From assembly GCA_013400155.1 (NCBI GenBank), contig VXBM01000540.1:163696-227695 (forward strand): a stretch of DNA of 64,000 nt, read 5' to 3'. Made by a program: the position numbers and the translations under genes. The notes beneath the pieces were generated by a model. The model was not told where the DNA came from. It made no database searches and was given only the letters and a program-made list of their open reading frames with translations. Below are positions 48,341-61,100 of the stretch, one piece after another; within the stretch, counting starts at the first letter, position 1, and every line of letters starts with the position of its first letter. The stretch is from Helopsaltes ochotensis (lineage: Eukaryota > Chordata > Aves > Passeriformes > Locustellidae).

Positions 48341-49022
48341 AAAGACAAAAAATTTCACCCTTGAGTTTATCACATGCTACTCTTAGCACAAATCCTAGAG
48401 ATGTGGCCACCACCCGAGCGCTTTTTTTTGGGATCTTACAGGACCTGTTCGCCAAGCCTCAGGGTCTAACTTGATTTCATCCCTCCTCCCACCCATTCCC
48501 AACTATTTTTTTTTCCCCTGCCGTACTTTGCAAACGCTTTCAGCAATGTTTTTGCAATACCTCTCCCCCCTGGAGCTGACTCCGCTCTGTCTCTGGATCC
48601 GCCCCCAAAATCTGCAGGGAGCGCGGGGAGGGCGCTCCCACCTCCCGGCATCCGCCCCCAAGGAATAAATACTCGAGGTGGCTTCTCCTTCGGACCAATG
48701 TCAGATGTCTTTCCAACACAACAGAGTGGAAAAGGGAGCAAAAGGACAGTGGGAAGCTACAAAATATAGAACGTACCAAAACATGGGTAAGTTTCAACAA
48801 GTCAGTGGTGACTCCTAGAAGGAAAAGTGGGCACCGTACACTAATTTATCTCCTGTTAAGACGACATGGCTGCTGCAAAGCCCAAATCCTGACTAAGTGG
48901 CCCTTCCCTCATCTTACACCCTCTAACCCTACAATTTCCAGGCCCAAACGGAATCAACAAGGCGAAAGCCTAAAAATTGTAGGGTTACAACCGTTCCCCA
49001 CGGCGGGATTTGTTCTGCTGTT

Positions 49023-49187
49023 TCATGCTACATTTTCTACAAGGGGGTGCACGAACTGGGGGTTGACGTAAGAGAAGCCTTCAAAATCTGTTTGGTCTAT
49101 GTTGGCAATGACCAGCTGATCTGGAGGCGTCAACACCGGCTGTCCTCGTGTGAAGAACTTATCGAAGTTTTCAGCCCCTTTGCCGCA
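49023..49187 (-). CDS. PRKCA: PRKCA last coding exon: turn motif, hydrophobic motif and C-terminus
   Basis: A 165-nt terminal exon encoding 54 residues and TGA, the same length as the human last exon. It starts CGKGAENFDKFF and carries the turn-motif Thr638 and the hydrophobic-motif Ser657. The acceptor is ctttccttgcag. It ends FVHPLVENVA, whereas mammals end FVHPILQSAV. Alignment needs no gap, so the difference arises from several substitutions and not from a frameshift or a misplaced stop. Confidence 0.96.
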   Translation of the reverse strand, partial: CGKGAENFDKFFTRGQPVLTPPDQLVIANIDQTDFEGFSYVNPQFVHPLVENVA

Positions 49188-52100
49188 CTGCAAGGAAAGA
49201 GAAAAACAGGAAAAAAGGCTGAAAAAAGGCAGCAATAACAACAGCAGAACTGTCAGGATACAGGCAGGGCTTTCTCTTGTTTCTTATGAATAGGGAGAGC
49301 CTACTCGTAAGGGAAAATTTTCTTTTCAGGTATTTTGATAAAAAAATCCCAGACAAACAGTGAAGTTTTAATAGCTGAATCCTGATAAAAAGCAGCCAGA
49401 AAGGTTTCCATCCATCAGCGTGAGGCGATGAGACAAAGAGGCTTAAATATTCAGCATTACTGGGATACAAAAGGAAAAAGGAAATATTTTTATAAACACG
49501 TTGGCAAGAGATACTTTCTTTGTCAAGCTGTTTCATTCTTTTTAAAAGCCTTAAAGCACAAAATTAAAATTTTCTGTTAGTCTTTGTTTCCTTTATGATC
49601 CGCAAAAGGCTTAATGCAATTCATTTATGTACTTTGAGTCTTCACTGAACAGGCTTTAAACTCCAATAAATTCATAACTGATAGCAGGGCCTCAGTCCTT
49701 GGCATGGCAGGAGGGCTGGGTAGGGAGCACATCCCGGGACAGGTCCTTGTTCCAAAACTTGCTATCATGGGTTTACTCCTTTATTTTCTTAAGAGACTCA
49801 TTTTTGGGCAAAGTGCAGCCAAGAAGGGGGTGAAATACACCTCGAACCTGAGCACAACTCCTTCAGAACAGAAAACAAAAGAAATCGAGTTTGTAGAAAG
49901 AAGAGTTTTGAGGAATGCAGAAAAGACTTGATAAGCAGGGTAGTATGATCAGAAGCATGCTAAAAAATAGGAAGGTGGTACCAGAATGAAATTAGCTTGC
50001 GTGCAAGAAAAAAAAAAGAATATTTGAGGAAAATTAGGCATTGAATATCGTGGAGAGGTGAGGAGAAAACTGGTAAATGTGCTTATCTCAAAATCACAGT
50101 AACAGATCTTTGGACAAAGCAGCTGTGGGATAAAGGCAGTGAATGCTTCTTCCCATTGTTCCTGACCCTTTCCTCTCTATCCATCCCTTCATCATCCCTG
50201 CATGTGGATATAAAGGGTAAAATTACATTATTATCTTCAGACTCAGAGCACAACTCGGAAACAGAACATGGCTCGTACAATAGTCCAATATTAAATATTG
50301 ATCTTTTTTCTGAATTAATGCAACACGAGTAAATCTGTGCATTTGTAGGAGGATGCACTGGAGAGGGGCCCACTGAGGGGATTCAGAGCGAGAGGTTTGG
50401 AAACAGCCCAGAGTTTGCAACCTTCTCCCAGAGCACCTGGCAGGTGCTGGGCTGGCCCTGCCATCCGAGCTGAGCTGCACAGAGCTTCTGCTGCCTGGGG
50501 CACACGCTGGCTCCTATTTCTGCCAAGGAGCACGAGCTCAGGTCCTGGAGGCCAGCGCTCACAGAGGACACTCGTGCAGCCTTGGAAGAATGTGGGCTGT
50601 TCAGCTCAGCAAGAACTACACAGGACACTCGATGAGGAGCAGGACCCAAAAGAGGCCCTTTGTTTATTCTTTCTTTCTTAAGTAGACCTCAGGTCCATGC
50701 CAGGGATTGGATGAGGAGGTGAACACCTCTCCTCTCCACTGGCCCAGCTGACGGTCAGTCAGTACAATTTGCATCCAAAGGCATGTGATATTTACCAATC
50801 CATTCCCCAAACAAACCCTATCTTACAGATAACACCAGCGTGAGAAAGGCAAAGCACTGCCTGAACATTGAGGATTTTGACTCCATTCTAAAAGTTAAGA
50901 AACACATCAGAAAGGCTGCAAAAATCAGGACAACAGAAGAACACCAGCACAGGGACGCCGTGCCACGGTCAAGCTAACGGGGCTCTGCTTTCCTCACAAA
51001 GGGCTCTGCACCACGCATGGAATGCCCTGGTGCCCACTGAGCCTCTGCATTTTGGGACAGAACCTCTGGAAAACAAGAATGGCAAGAGCAGAACTTTGAC
51101 AAGGAAAAAGCCTCTGAATTATGGGCGTGATAGCTGATGTAGCCCCAAATGAAGTCAAATTAATTTAGAGGCACAACAGCCAGCTCAGAGCACCTACAAA
51201 AGGAAATTTTTTATTGCTGAAAAGGAAATTTTTGCTAGAAGGATTTTTCAACAGATAAGCATCATCCTGCAACAAAATTATGCTGTTTTCTTTCTTTTTA
51301 ATTTTTTTTCTCACTTCTTTTTTTAGCAAGTGGAAAGTATTCAAACAAGCTGGACATTGAAACCAAAGCTCCTGAGACCATTAGGTTTCTCACTATTGCT
51401 TATGCTAGTAGAGGCTGAGAAATAAATCACATGAAATACAGGTATATTTTGGGTGCAAACAGAGTAACTTATAAATAAATTTGTATCTTCAATGATACAA
51501 ATCTTTACATTAAAGAGCAGCACTGCTGTTGTGAACCTTAAGGCAGTATTAGAGTACAACTGAAATTACAGGACTCCTCAAACCCCTGAACTTGGAAATA
51601 CAAATAAAATGTCCTTCTTACCAAATAATCACTCTATGCCTATAAACCTGGGAAATGTCAGTCGGGAAGGGAACATGTTATTGACAGCACCCAACTGCTG
51701 ACCCAAAATCTGCAGCTCTGTGTTCCAGTAAGGACTGTGGAAGCAGCAGGATTATTCCTGCAGGAAAGCACTTCCTAGAGAAGATAGACCTACAAAAGTT
51801 TCCTAAAAAAAAAATCACCCCATACAAAGCCTATAAATACATCCCTATCTTCAAACAGAATAAGGGTTGTGTGATTTTTGCTTTCTAAAATCAATACCCA
51901 GCCCTGGAGGGATTTAAAACTTGTGTAGATGTGGTGTTTAGGGACATGGATGAGTGGTGGGCTTGGCAGTTCTGGGATAATGGTTGGAACTTGGTGATTT
52001 TAAAGGTCTTTTCCAACCTAAACAATTCTATAATTGTATGATACTGATACAAATAGAATCAGCACTCACCATAAATGAGTTGTGCACAGGGTATGTAAAT

Positions 52101-55100
52101 ACTAGACTTGGGTTTTAAGTTATTTTTGTCTAGGAGAGTCGGGCTCCGTGTGAATCCGCCCTGGTGTATTTTAATAGCAGCCTGTGCAAACAAACCAGGT
52201 CATGATAACCAGGGAGCCTGAGCACAGCTGCTCTGAGCAGGAGCCAGGATCTGCCAGGAAGCTCTGATGGAACCAGACCACATTTCAAGCTTTTAGCACC
52301 TTCATGCTGCTGTTACTTTTAACTTCAAGGAGAGTCTAAACACTCAGCTCCTCAGCTAATAAAGCTTACAGATGTGAAGGTAGATCTGCTTTATGATCAG
52401 CTTTAAGTTGGACTTGAGGAGCGTGTAATAAAAATCTTCCATAAAATATGCTCTAAGAGCTCCCCTCTGCACAGCCAGCTCTGGGGATGGGCTGAGCAGG
52501 GCTGGCAGCACCACACAAGTTCTTCACTTATTTACATCCTTCCCTGCATGTAAAATCCACACCGTAGCAGAAAGCTATTTCCTTTAGCAATAAACACCCT
52601 TCTCAGCTGCACCTCTCGTCCTGTTGATGCAAAAAAAGTAATTTGTATGAAAAAGTGAAGAATAATTCAGGTGTTGGCGTCCCACTGTTCATTAGTTTGT
52701 GATACCTCACTGGTGTGCCTGTATTGGCAAATAAATCAGTGTGAAGAGCAGTCACCCTACACCTGGAATGCTAATCCAGCCAGGATTCTCAGCTGAAAAA
52801 TAAAAGGGTTAGAGAAGAAAGGTTCAATGTTAGGAAATAACAGTTTACAGCTGTTCCCTAAAGCTTGTGTTCTTGTGTGCAAACTCTTCTCTTTGCCTGT
52901 CAATAAAGCACAGAACATGCTGAAAGAAATTCTGGTTCAACAAGCAAAGCTCTTCCAATTTTATTTTGCAAGCAGCTCTCAGAGTAAGGACATCTTTCCA
53001 CTTGCTTGGATTTCTAAAATGTTCCTGTAGATAGATGCGTGCAAAGCAGTAATAAACACGGAAAATAAACCAGGGATTAACCTTGCAAACGGAGCAGACA
53101 CCACTGTAGGGTGGGGAATAAAACCCCCTGTGCTGGGCAGCCAACCGTGGAGGAAATTCACCCCTCTAATCCAAATCCCTCAGTCAGATCCTGACTTTAG
53201 ATGTTGCTCAGAGGAGACAGTTGTTACCCACATTTATCACCAGTCTCAGGTGGCTGATGTGGATGTGCCATTTTCCCTGTTTTCAGCTTCTCACGTGGTG
53301 CAGGGCTCAAAGCACTGCCAGGCTTTTTTGCAAGGCACAAAGTCCCCCAGGTCACAGCACACGGTGCCAAAACACGAGCAGGCTCACAGACAGCTCTGCC
53401 CTTATCAAATTGCCTCGTTTTAGCTGTGCCCCAGATCTGCAATCTCACCCCACAGGGAGCAGGGCTGCACTCACAGTCAGGGAGGGAAGGACCTGGCATC
53501 TCACTCACCACTTTAGGTTTGAAAGGTGGCTGAATCTCTCTGTTCTCCAATTTTTCCCAGTCAATTCTCCTGAAGAAAGCGTGTTCCCTGATGTCTCTTT
53601 CACCTTCCAGGCCACAGCCAAGGCGTTTTGCAGGATGTTTAGTCATTAGCTGTTGGAAAGAAAACACCAAACCATTCGGTTTAATGCTGGAAGGAAAGTG
53701 AGAGTGACTTTCCCCTCCTTGCAATGCTCTTGCTCCTCTACTGAAGATGCACACTGCTAATAAAACTCTTTTGAAAAGCTAAAATGAATTTTTGGAAGAA
53801 TTTTCTTGTTTGATCACTGAAGACAGCAAATCAGCAGCAAAATTACGGGCTGCACTGGGGAAATTTTCCCCATGGGCAAAGGTTGCTGCTGGAGGTGCAG
53901 GTGGTGCCCAGGATGCACTGCCAGCCCCGCTGGCTCACAGCTCCCTCCTGAATTTCACCTCCAATCTCTCAATTCAATCTTATAGATCCCCAGAACAGCT
54001 CCTACCCTAAACTCAACAATCAATTAAACATCATAAATTCCAATGCACTCAAGCTCCATGAAGTACAACCCCCCCACACTCCCATTTCATTTTTCTGGAG
54101 CTTGTTCAAGACATCTCATTACAGAGCCTCCAATTCTTTGGCACCCAGCTGACAACATCTAATCTGTGTTTCCTCCCTTGCATTCCTAATGGCATCCTGG
54201 TCAATACTATACCCAGTTACAGAGATTAAACAGACGTGCGCAAAAAAACCAGCCCCAAATCCACCAGCCTGGCGTGCTTAGAAACTGGAATGTGCTCCCT
54301 AATTAACAAGTTCCTCAGCATTTTCCAATTGGTGTGTACATTGGGAATCGTGCAATGGAGCCTTAAACGCTCAGTTCCAGTTTTGTGGGGACTTTTTGAA
54401 GCTCTTTTACAAATTATATATGATTAATGTACAGCTGGGAGTGATACCTCAACAGATCTTCTTAAAACCTCAGTACCACTTTAGTCTCCTTCCAAATCTT
54501 GAGCTGATCTGATCCCAGTTTTGAACCTAAAATAAGGGTGACTCTAAGCACGTTGGGGAAGTGGTTGTGCACTGGGCAGGAATCACAGCCTTCTTCAAGA
54601 TTAACAGCAATGTTCCCATTTTTGTTACCTTTTCCAAACCCCGTGCTTTAACAGTAGGTGATAAAAGAAAATGGGACTATTGATTGCAGTAGTTCTAATT
54701 CTTTCCAAAGTTGCTGCATTTACCAAAACCAACTAACTCTCAATCAGTGGAATGGAAGTCAAGCAGACAAATCAATTCCAAGAGCAGAGTGGGCACGTTT
54801 GTCTTGCCCAATGGTGCCCAGTCTTGGGATTGTTGAGCTACCACTGACTGCAAGGGTCAGAAACTTTCTCATACTGACTTCTTAGCTCAGGAAAAACTCC
54901 CACTGAAACCTGGGATTAATTTGTCAGTTTAATGCAGATGAAGAACATGTCAGTATCAGAGACTTGCCCAAAATCTCAAGGTGCAGGGTAATTTTAGCTT
55001 TCTGCCCTCCCTTGACATGAGCACCCAGAGAGGAGCAAACAGAGGAGCTGAAAACAGGGCAATTACCTCAGGTTCAGACTGTGCTGTTTGAATGTGTGAT

Positions 55101-58100
55101 TTTCACGACAAGGCAACAATCTGAATGTACTTTACAAAAATACATCATGTTTATTTTTTGTTGGCCAGCACGTCTACACTGGGATAAGCTCCAAAATTAG
55201 CGTGGTCTTTCATTTTACCTTCTTGTTCTGAACACCTTTTTCTTTCCCTTGGTGATTTTCTTTAATGGACTAATACCCGGCTCACGTATATTACTTCATA
55301 AATGATTGAAAAGAATAGGAAGACTGTAAATACCAAATTAACTAAGTGCAGTGGTGTTTTATCAATGTAAGTCAGACATCAAATAACCCATTACAGGTGG
55401 TGGATTGGAAAAGCAGCAGACTGATGGTGCTCTGGAGAATCACATGAAATCAAAGGCAAGTCAAATTAATTCTTTTTTCCTAAGCTAATCCCCTGAAGCC
55501 AAATCTATTATTTTCCCCAAAAGTAAAAAAAAAAATTAATTTAGTATCTAAGACCAATTTTAGGTCACACAGGTACCACTGGGTCAGAATTTCCCCACTG
55601 TTTCCTTGCATTTATGTTAAAGATTTTCACTTAAGCTCATCTTCACCTACATTTAAAAATGATTCTCCTAAACTCCTGTGCTCTGATCCTGTCATTAGGC
55701 ATTCTGGGCTGAGGACTCGCTGGAGCACCTCCAGCCAAGCTGAGAAATCTCACCCTGCAAAATTGGGGCTGTGCTGCCGTGGGTCGAGAGGCAAAGCGGG
55801 GGGAGACTCTTCACACCGTGGTCCTGTTTATAAATTCTGCTCTGGATTTGGCAGCTACTCATTCTGACATTTGTTCTTTCCATAAAACAAGCAGGCACAG
55901 CGGGAAGAGCCCAGCACTTACCAATGACACCAAGTGACAACACAGCCTGATAGAAGTTGACTTTTAAATACTACAGTGCTGTGTCAGAGCCAGGCAAACC
56001 CAGCTACTTGCAAGGATTGCCAAAAAGGAACTTAATGATAAATAACATTTTATCTCACCCCCTTGCAGATGGAGACAGCTTCTTTGGACAGTGATTTTGG
56101 GTAAGAAACATTATGCTCCATTATGGACTGGAATAGTTCGTCTTCGTCTTCCCCATCAAATGGAGGCTGTTGAAAATAAGTCACAAGTGAGTAACTTACT
56201 GAGTTTTCCTTTTAATGTTTTTAAATTCTCCACTTTTTATGAAATGGCATGACAACACCATGCCCAAAGAGATCCATATACAGCAATGCTCCTTGTCCAG
56301 GAGCACTCCTCAATCTCACAGCAATCTGCAGCCTGGATATCTGCTGACCCAGAAGTTCACTGTTTGACAGTCTCAGATCAAAATCAAGGAGAAATTTTCA
56401 TTTCTGTCCCCAGAATGGCAGCCAGGTTAATGAAGTGTGTGCTGGATTATCTTTGTGATCGGCTTTAATCAGTTTTTAAAGCTACTGTGCACCACACAGG
56501 CAAAATACTTCAAAGGGTGAAGTTTGGAGAATAACTTTGAATTTCCTTGTGCTAAGGTATATCCAATCCTCACTTAATTCCAGTTACACTCCAGTTTGTT
56601 TTATGTCATGGCTGTAGATTCTGCTTCTGAGACTATCACAAGAAAGGGCTGCAGTTTATTTTAAAATACAGGGGTAGGAAAATAAATGCTCATGGATAAA
56701 ACCCCAAGATATGGGCCCTGTGCAAGACCCAGCTAATGGTAAATCTCTTTTCCTCCAAAGCATTCAGGCCAATATTTGCAATTCAGCCTGCAAAGGTTAA
56801 CAGCTGCAATTGCTACACATTAAAACTTTTAAAAGGTCCACTGGAATTTCACAGAGAAACCCTTAAAGAAGGCATTTGTTACAAATGTATGTTTTAAGCT
56901 TGGGAAATGCCTGCCTTTACCTAACACTCACCGAAATCCAATTGCAGGAATCTTTTTCAACTCCAGACTAACAGAATTCCTTAAAGTTGGTGCTTATCTG
57001 CCATTTATGGTAGCACAGTGCTGCTTCCCTACCCGAGTGACTCAGACAGTAGCCTCTCATTAACTGTGCAGAATGAGGGGTCTGTAACTGAGCACATTTC
57101 CAATTGCCGAGACCCAGATTTTACCCCCAGGACATACAGTACAAAAAACTGTATTCTTGGGACTTAACTGCAGTGCAGAGCTTATACACATACGCTTATT
57201 ATGCTTCCCTGTGGTTTCAAACTCCTAAATGGTATTTCTTCCACTTGACATGCATTTTCCTGCTCAAGTGTCTCCCTTTCAATTCTGAAGATGCCTATTT
57301 ATAACATTATTGCAGTACAAAGGAGCCGTATTCAAAGGCAGAGCTTGATTATGTGGGTGCAACATAAAGAGCTTAAAGCCTAAATACATTCTCAGTTGAG
57401 TCAGTCAAGAGTACAAGGAGATAACAGCAGAATGAAAGGCTTCAATCTTTTCCTGTAATGGTCTAAACCTTTAGGGAGCCTTGAAACAGCAGCCTTGGAG
57501 GGCAGGAGGAGATCACAGCAAGCACGGGAGGTGGACTCTTACCTGGCCAGCCAACATCTCATAGAGCAGCACACCATATGCCCACCAATCCACGGACTTC
57601 CCATAGGGCTGGTAAGCAATAATCTGCATAAGCACAACAAAAACAAAGGAAAAAGCCCGTGTTAACTAATCCCCAGCCTTGTGGTGTATTAGGTACATGT
57701 GTGACATGCAGAAAAGGACAGATTTCCTTGGCAAAGGCAAGAAAGACAATCCTGTAATGCTCACTCCAGCTAATCACGGGTTTCAGTGGGAGTTGGATTG
57801 GTTTGCAAGTGTGAGTCTAAACCCACCCACGCCCTTGGTACCCTGATATTGTGGAAAATGCAGCTCTCAGGAGTTCTTGGGATGTGCATTTGAAGTACAG
57901 CACAATGTAGGAGACAAGGCAAAACCATGACGCAACTGTTTGTGTCAAAGTTTGAAATCATGAGGCTCACTTAACTTATGGGCTATCAATAATCAGACCT
58001 TTCTTTTCAATATTTATGTTTTTGTCCTGCTGTAAAAGGAATCAAAATTTAGGAAAAGAGCAAACCTCCAAAAATCCCAGTCAAGTTTTCCCAAGCCACA

Positions 58101-61100
58101 TGATTGTGATACTCAGTATTTCGTACTGCACCAAAAAGAAAGGGGGTTCTGCTGTTCAGACGAATGGAAATGTCAAGTATTTTCCATGCTCTGGGTTCAC
58201 ATCTGACTCACAGAGCAGTACAAATTGAGTTCTGACACAAGGAAAGGCTGCAAGTGCCAGCAGCACCCAGGTCCCCTCCTGCGTCAGCCTCTTTAACCGA
58301 GGCCTCCCCAGAGATGAGGGTTCATGTATTTAAGAGCTGAATTTGGTGATGGTGTGGAGGAGTTTGCAGGTGCAGGGGTTCCTCAGATCTCTTCCCAAAT
58401 AACTGTGAAGGGATGCTGTGAATTGTGAAGGGGTGCAGGACATGCCAGTCCCTGCCCATCCTCACTGAAGGCAGCGTCAGAGCCTTCGACTCCAACGTCT
58501 CTACTCCACTGGAATGAGCAGGGAACCGAGGCAGTCAGAACTCCAGAGGGGCTTCCATTTCATTTTCCTGTTTGCTTGTGTTTTTATATTCTTTGTGAAA
58601 TAAATTGCCCAGTCAAGTACACATCACACATCCTAAATTTTTTAGTTGTCTGAAAGAGAAGTTGAACTGCCAAGTTCTATAGTTGCTCAGGAAAATAGTG
58701 AGTCACCAGTGCAATAAAGCAGGACTGCCTGGCTACTAAATAAAATTATGGCCTCAGCGTGGATATATGTCCTTGCCTGAGATACAGCAGCACACGACTT
58801 TAAAATTACTGCAATGTTTCTAACCAGAGAATTTCAAAAATCAATTGTGTTTTGGAATATATTAGACAACCACAGATAATAACATAAGGCCCAACATAAA
58901 GGCAGTCTATATTAGCTGTCTCTTAGCAGTAATATGGGCTTAAAAAAATGTATTTGGGACATTCATTTCATCTTATAGTAGTTGACATACTTGGTTACTC
59001 TCCCTTCCATTTCCATCACCAGTAAGTTCCTGCTGGAATCAATACTGCCTTTTGAAACACCAAACACTCTCAGACTTTCATCCAGGAAAAATACTGGCCT
59101 TTACACACAGAAAATGACAAAACATTTCATCCTCAGTCCTTCTCTGACAATGTCTCCCTGCCTTATAGAAAAGAAAATTTTATATAGGAAGGGGGATTTT
59201 TTTTTCAGGTCATTGATTTGTAAGGGCAGAACATTTTGTACAACAAGCGCAGTCCGGGTATGTGGTTTTTGGGAGGAACAGTTTCTTTCAATTTAGCAAA
59301 TGAGAAAAAGATGGATCCATAGAAGTGAGAAAGAAAATGCTGCCACACTGCCAAGGTTCTGTACCTGGCAGCCAGGTCTGTCCAGGAGCCCACAGCCCAC
59401 TTCTGTCCCTGTTGTGAAGGAGTTTGATGGGATTACTGAGAGGAGGAAATCACCTCAATGCTGCAATGCAATGTCCTACAGTGAGAGCTGTACCAAAGCA
59501 CAGACTCGATGCTGATTTCTATCCAGCAAGGGGTGAGTCAAGGCTGGCTTCTTCTCTAAACAGCATTTCCATCAGGAAATGCAACCCCTCCCGTGGAATC
59601 TGCCTTTGGGAGGGAATATCAAACAATCATCAGGAGAGGCAGAACTAACATGGAAAAAGCTCCAATGCATGGTCAGAATCATACCAGTTTTCTGCTGTTT
59701 GATGCCACATCTGATGAACAGAGCAGTGCCCCTCTGAGCTGGCACACACCTCCCTCACCTGAGCCAGTCTGTGATGGCAGAGTGGGAACTGAGACATAAA
59801 TACAGCCCCCAAGGCTGGAAAAGTCCCGCTGCAAACGCAACGGCACCGCCCTTTACATTCAATTATCTCCATGCAGGAAAAGGTGGTGCTGTCACTGCTG
59901 CTGTACATGGGGACTTTTCTTCCTTTAATCCCGTCTAAATACACCCAGTTTGAATGAGCAGCTGGATGCTGGTGAGGCTGTGGCACCAGGGAAAGCCAGG
60001 GCAGCCTTTTCCCACGTTAATTCCCCAGCGAGCGCATCCTGCGTGGAACCCGCGGATCAACTCCTGGTACTCGAGCTGCTCACAGCATTAACTGGGAAGT
60101 GCAAACCAGAGGGAAGAATGCTCACTTCAAGGGAGGAATTACGTGTGGGAGGAAGCAGATGAGCCTTCAGTGTGCAGTCAGACATGCATTGGTACGAAGT
60201 CAGCGAGTTCTAAACACTGTGTTTTCAGTAGCTCCCTCCTCATCACCCAGAATTCATCGTGTGTCACCTCCCAGCTGCTGCACTCAAAGCCATCCCTGCC
60301 TGCCTTGCAGCAGCTGCTGAAGTCATTCTAGCTGCATGTCCGAATTTTGGTATCTTTTAGAGCAAATGGGAGTATGGGAACATGTCCTCCTGTCTCACCA
60401 CAGTGTGCAGAGCACACCCAGAGCACTGAGGGAGTTCCTGTCCCTAGAAATGAAGACATGAACCCTCTTCCACCTATGATTCCTGATTTTCACTGGCCAG
60501 GCAGCAGTGGGAAGCTGATGGGATCCTTCGCTTCCCCTCCTTCTCCATCATTAATTTAAATTATTGCCTTTTTCATGTCCTTTTGCATTTCAAATGTCCC
60601 ATTTTACCCATCTATTGCCATGCATTAAGAGCTCTGCCTTTCCAGGTTCTGTGGATTTGAGCACTCAGAAAGAGCTCAGGAATTTTTCTCATCAAGCAAA
60701 ATTGGCAGAAGGAGTTGCTTTTTTTCTTTTTTTTTCTCTATTTTGCCTCCAAGGAAGGCACAGTTAAGAGCAGGACACAGAGATTAATATCAGCAATTTG
60801 TAGGAATGTTTAGATCATTGCAGCTAGTAGCCAGTTGGGATGAAAAGATTATATCCCAGAGGCAAGAGGAAATCTTTTGTGAGCATATATGATGTGTGCT
60901 GGAAAAGTTAAAACTCAGTTATTAAAAGAAATAAATATTACTAGCACAAGAAACAGTCAAATGCACTTTCCAAACCTTTTTGCCTCCCACAATCCTGGCA
61001 AATTCAAGGTTGGAACTGAAGGTCTTGAGGCTGTGAGATGGAAGAGAAGGGAAATGGCGTTTCTAATTTAAATTCCTCTGAAATTCAAAATCAGCACTGT

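Larger units (their letters stand above)
42550..49022 (-). other. PRKCA: Probable PRKCA 3' UTR (AT-rich), about 6.4 kb
   Basis: After the PRKCA stop no further exon is recognisable. Several AATAAA hexamers occur on the minus strand: plus-strand positions 47054-47059, 46409-46414, 43815-43820, 43559-43564, 43114-43119 and 42570-42575. The last is the most distal before the sequence changes to ordinary intergenic DNA with a G-rich minisatellite. Mammalian PRKCA is known to have a 3' UTR of several kilobases, so usage of the 42.57 kb signal is plausible, but the actual end is inferred. The AT-rich parts at 47.1-48.4 and 42.55-44.8 kb look most UTR-like; 44.8-47.0 kb is less distinctive. Confidence 0.5.

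Noticed and set aside
53221..53649. 142-codon plus-strand frame opposite a PRKCA exon
   Set aside because: Antisense shadow of the exon ending PPFKPKV.
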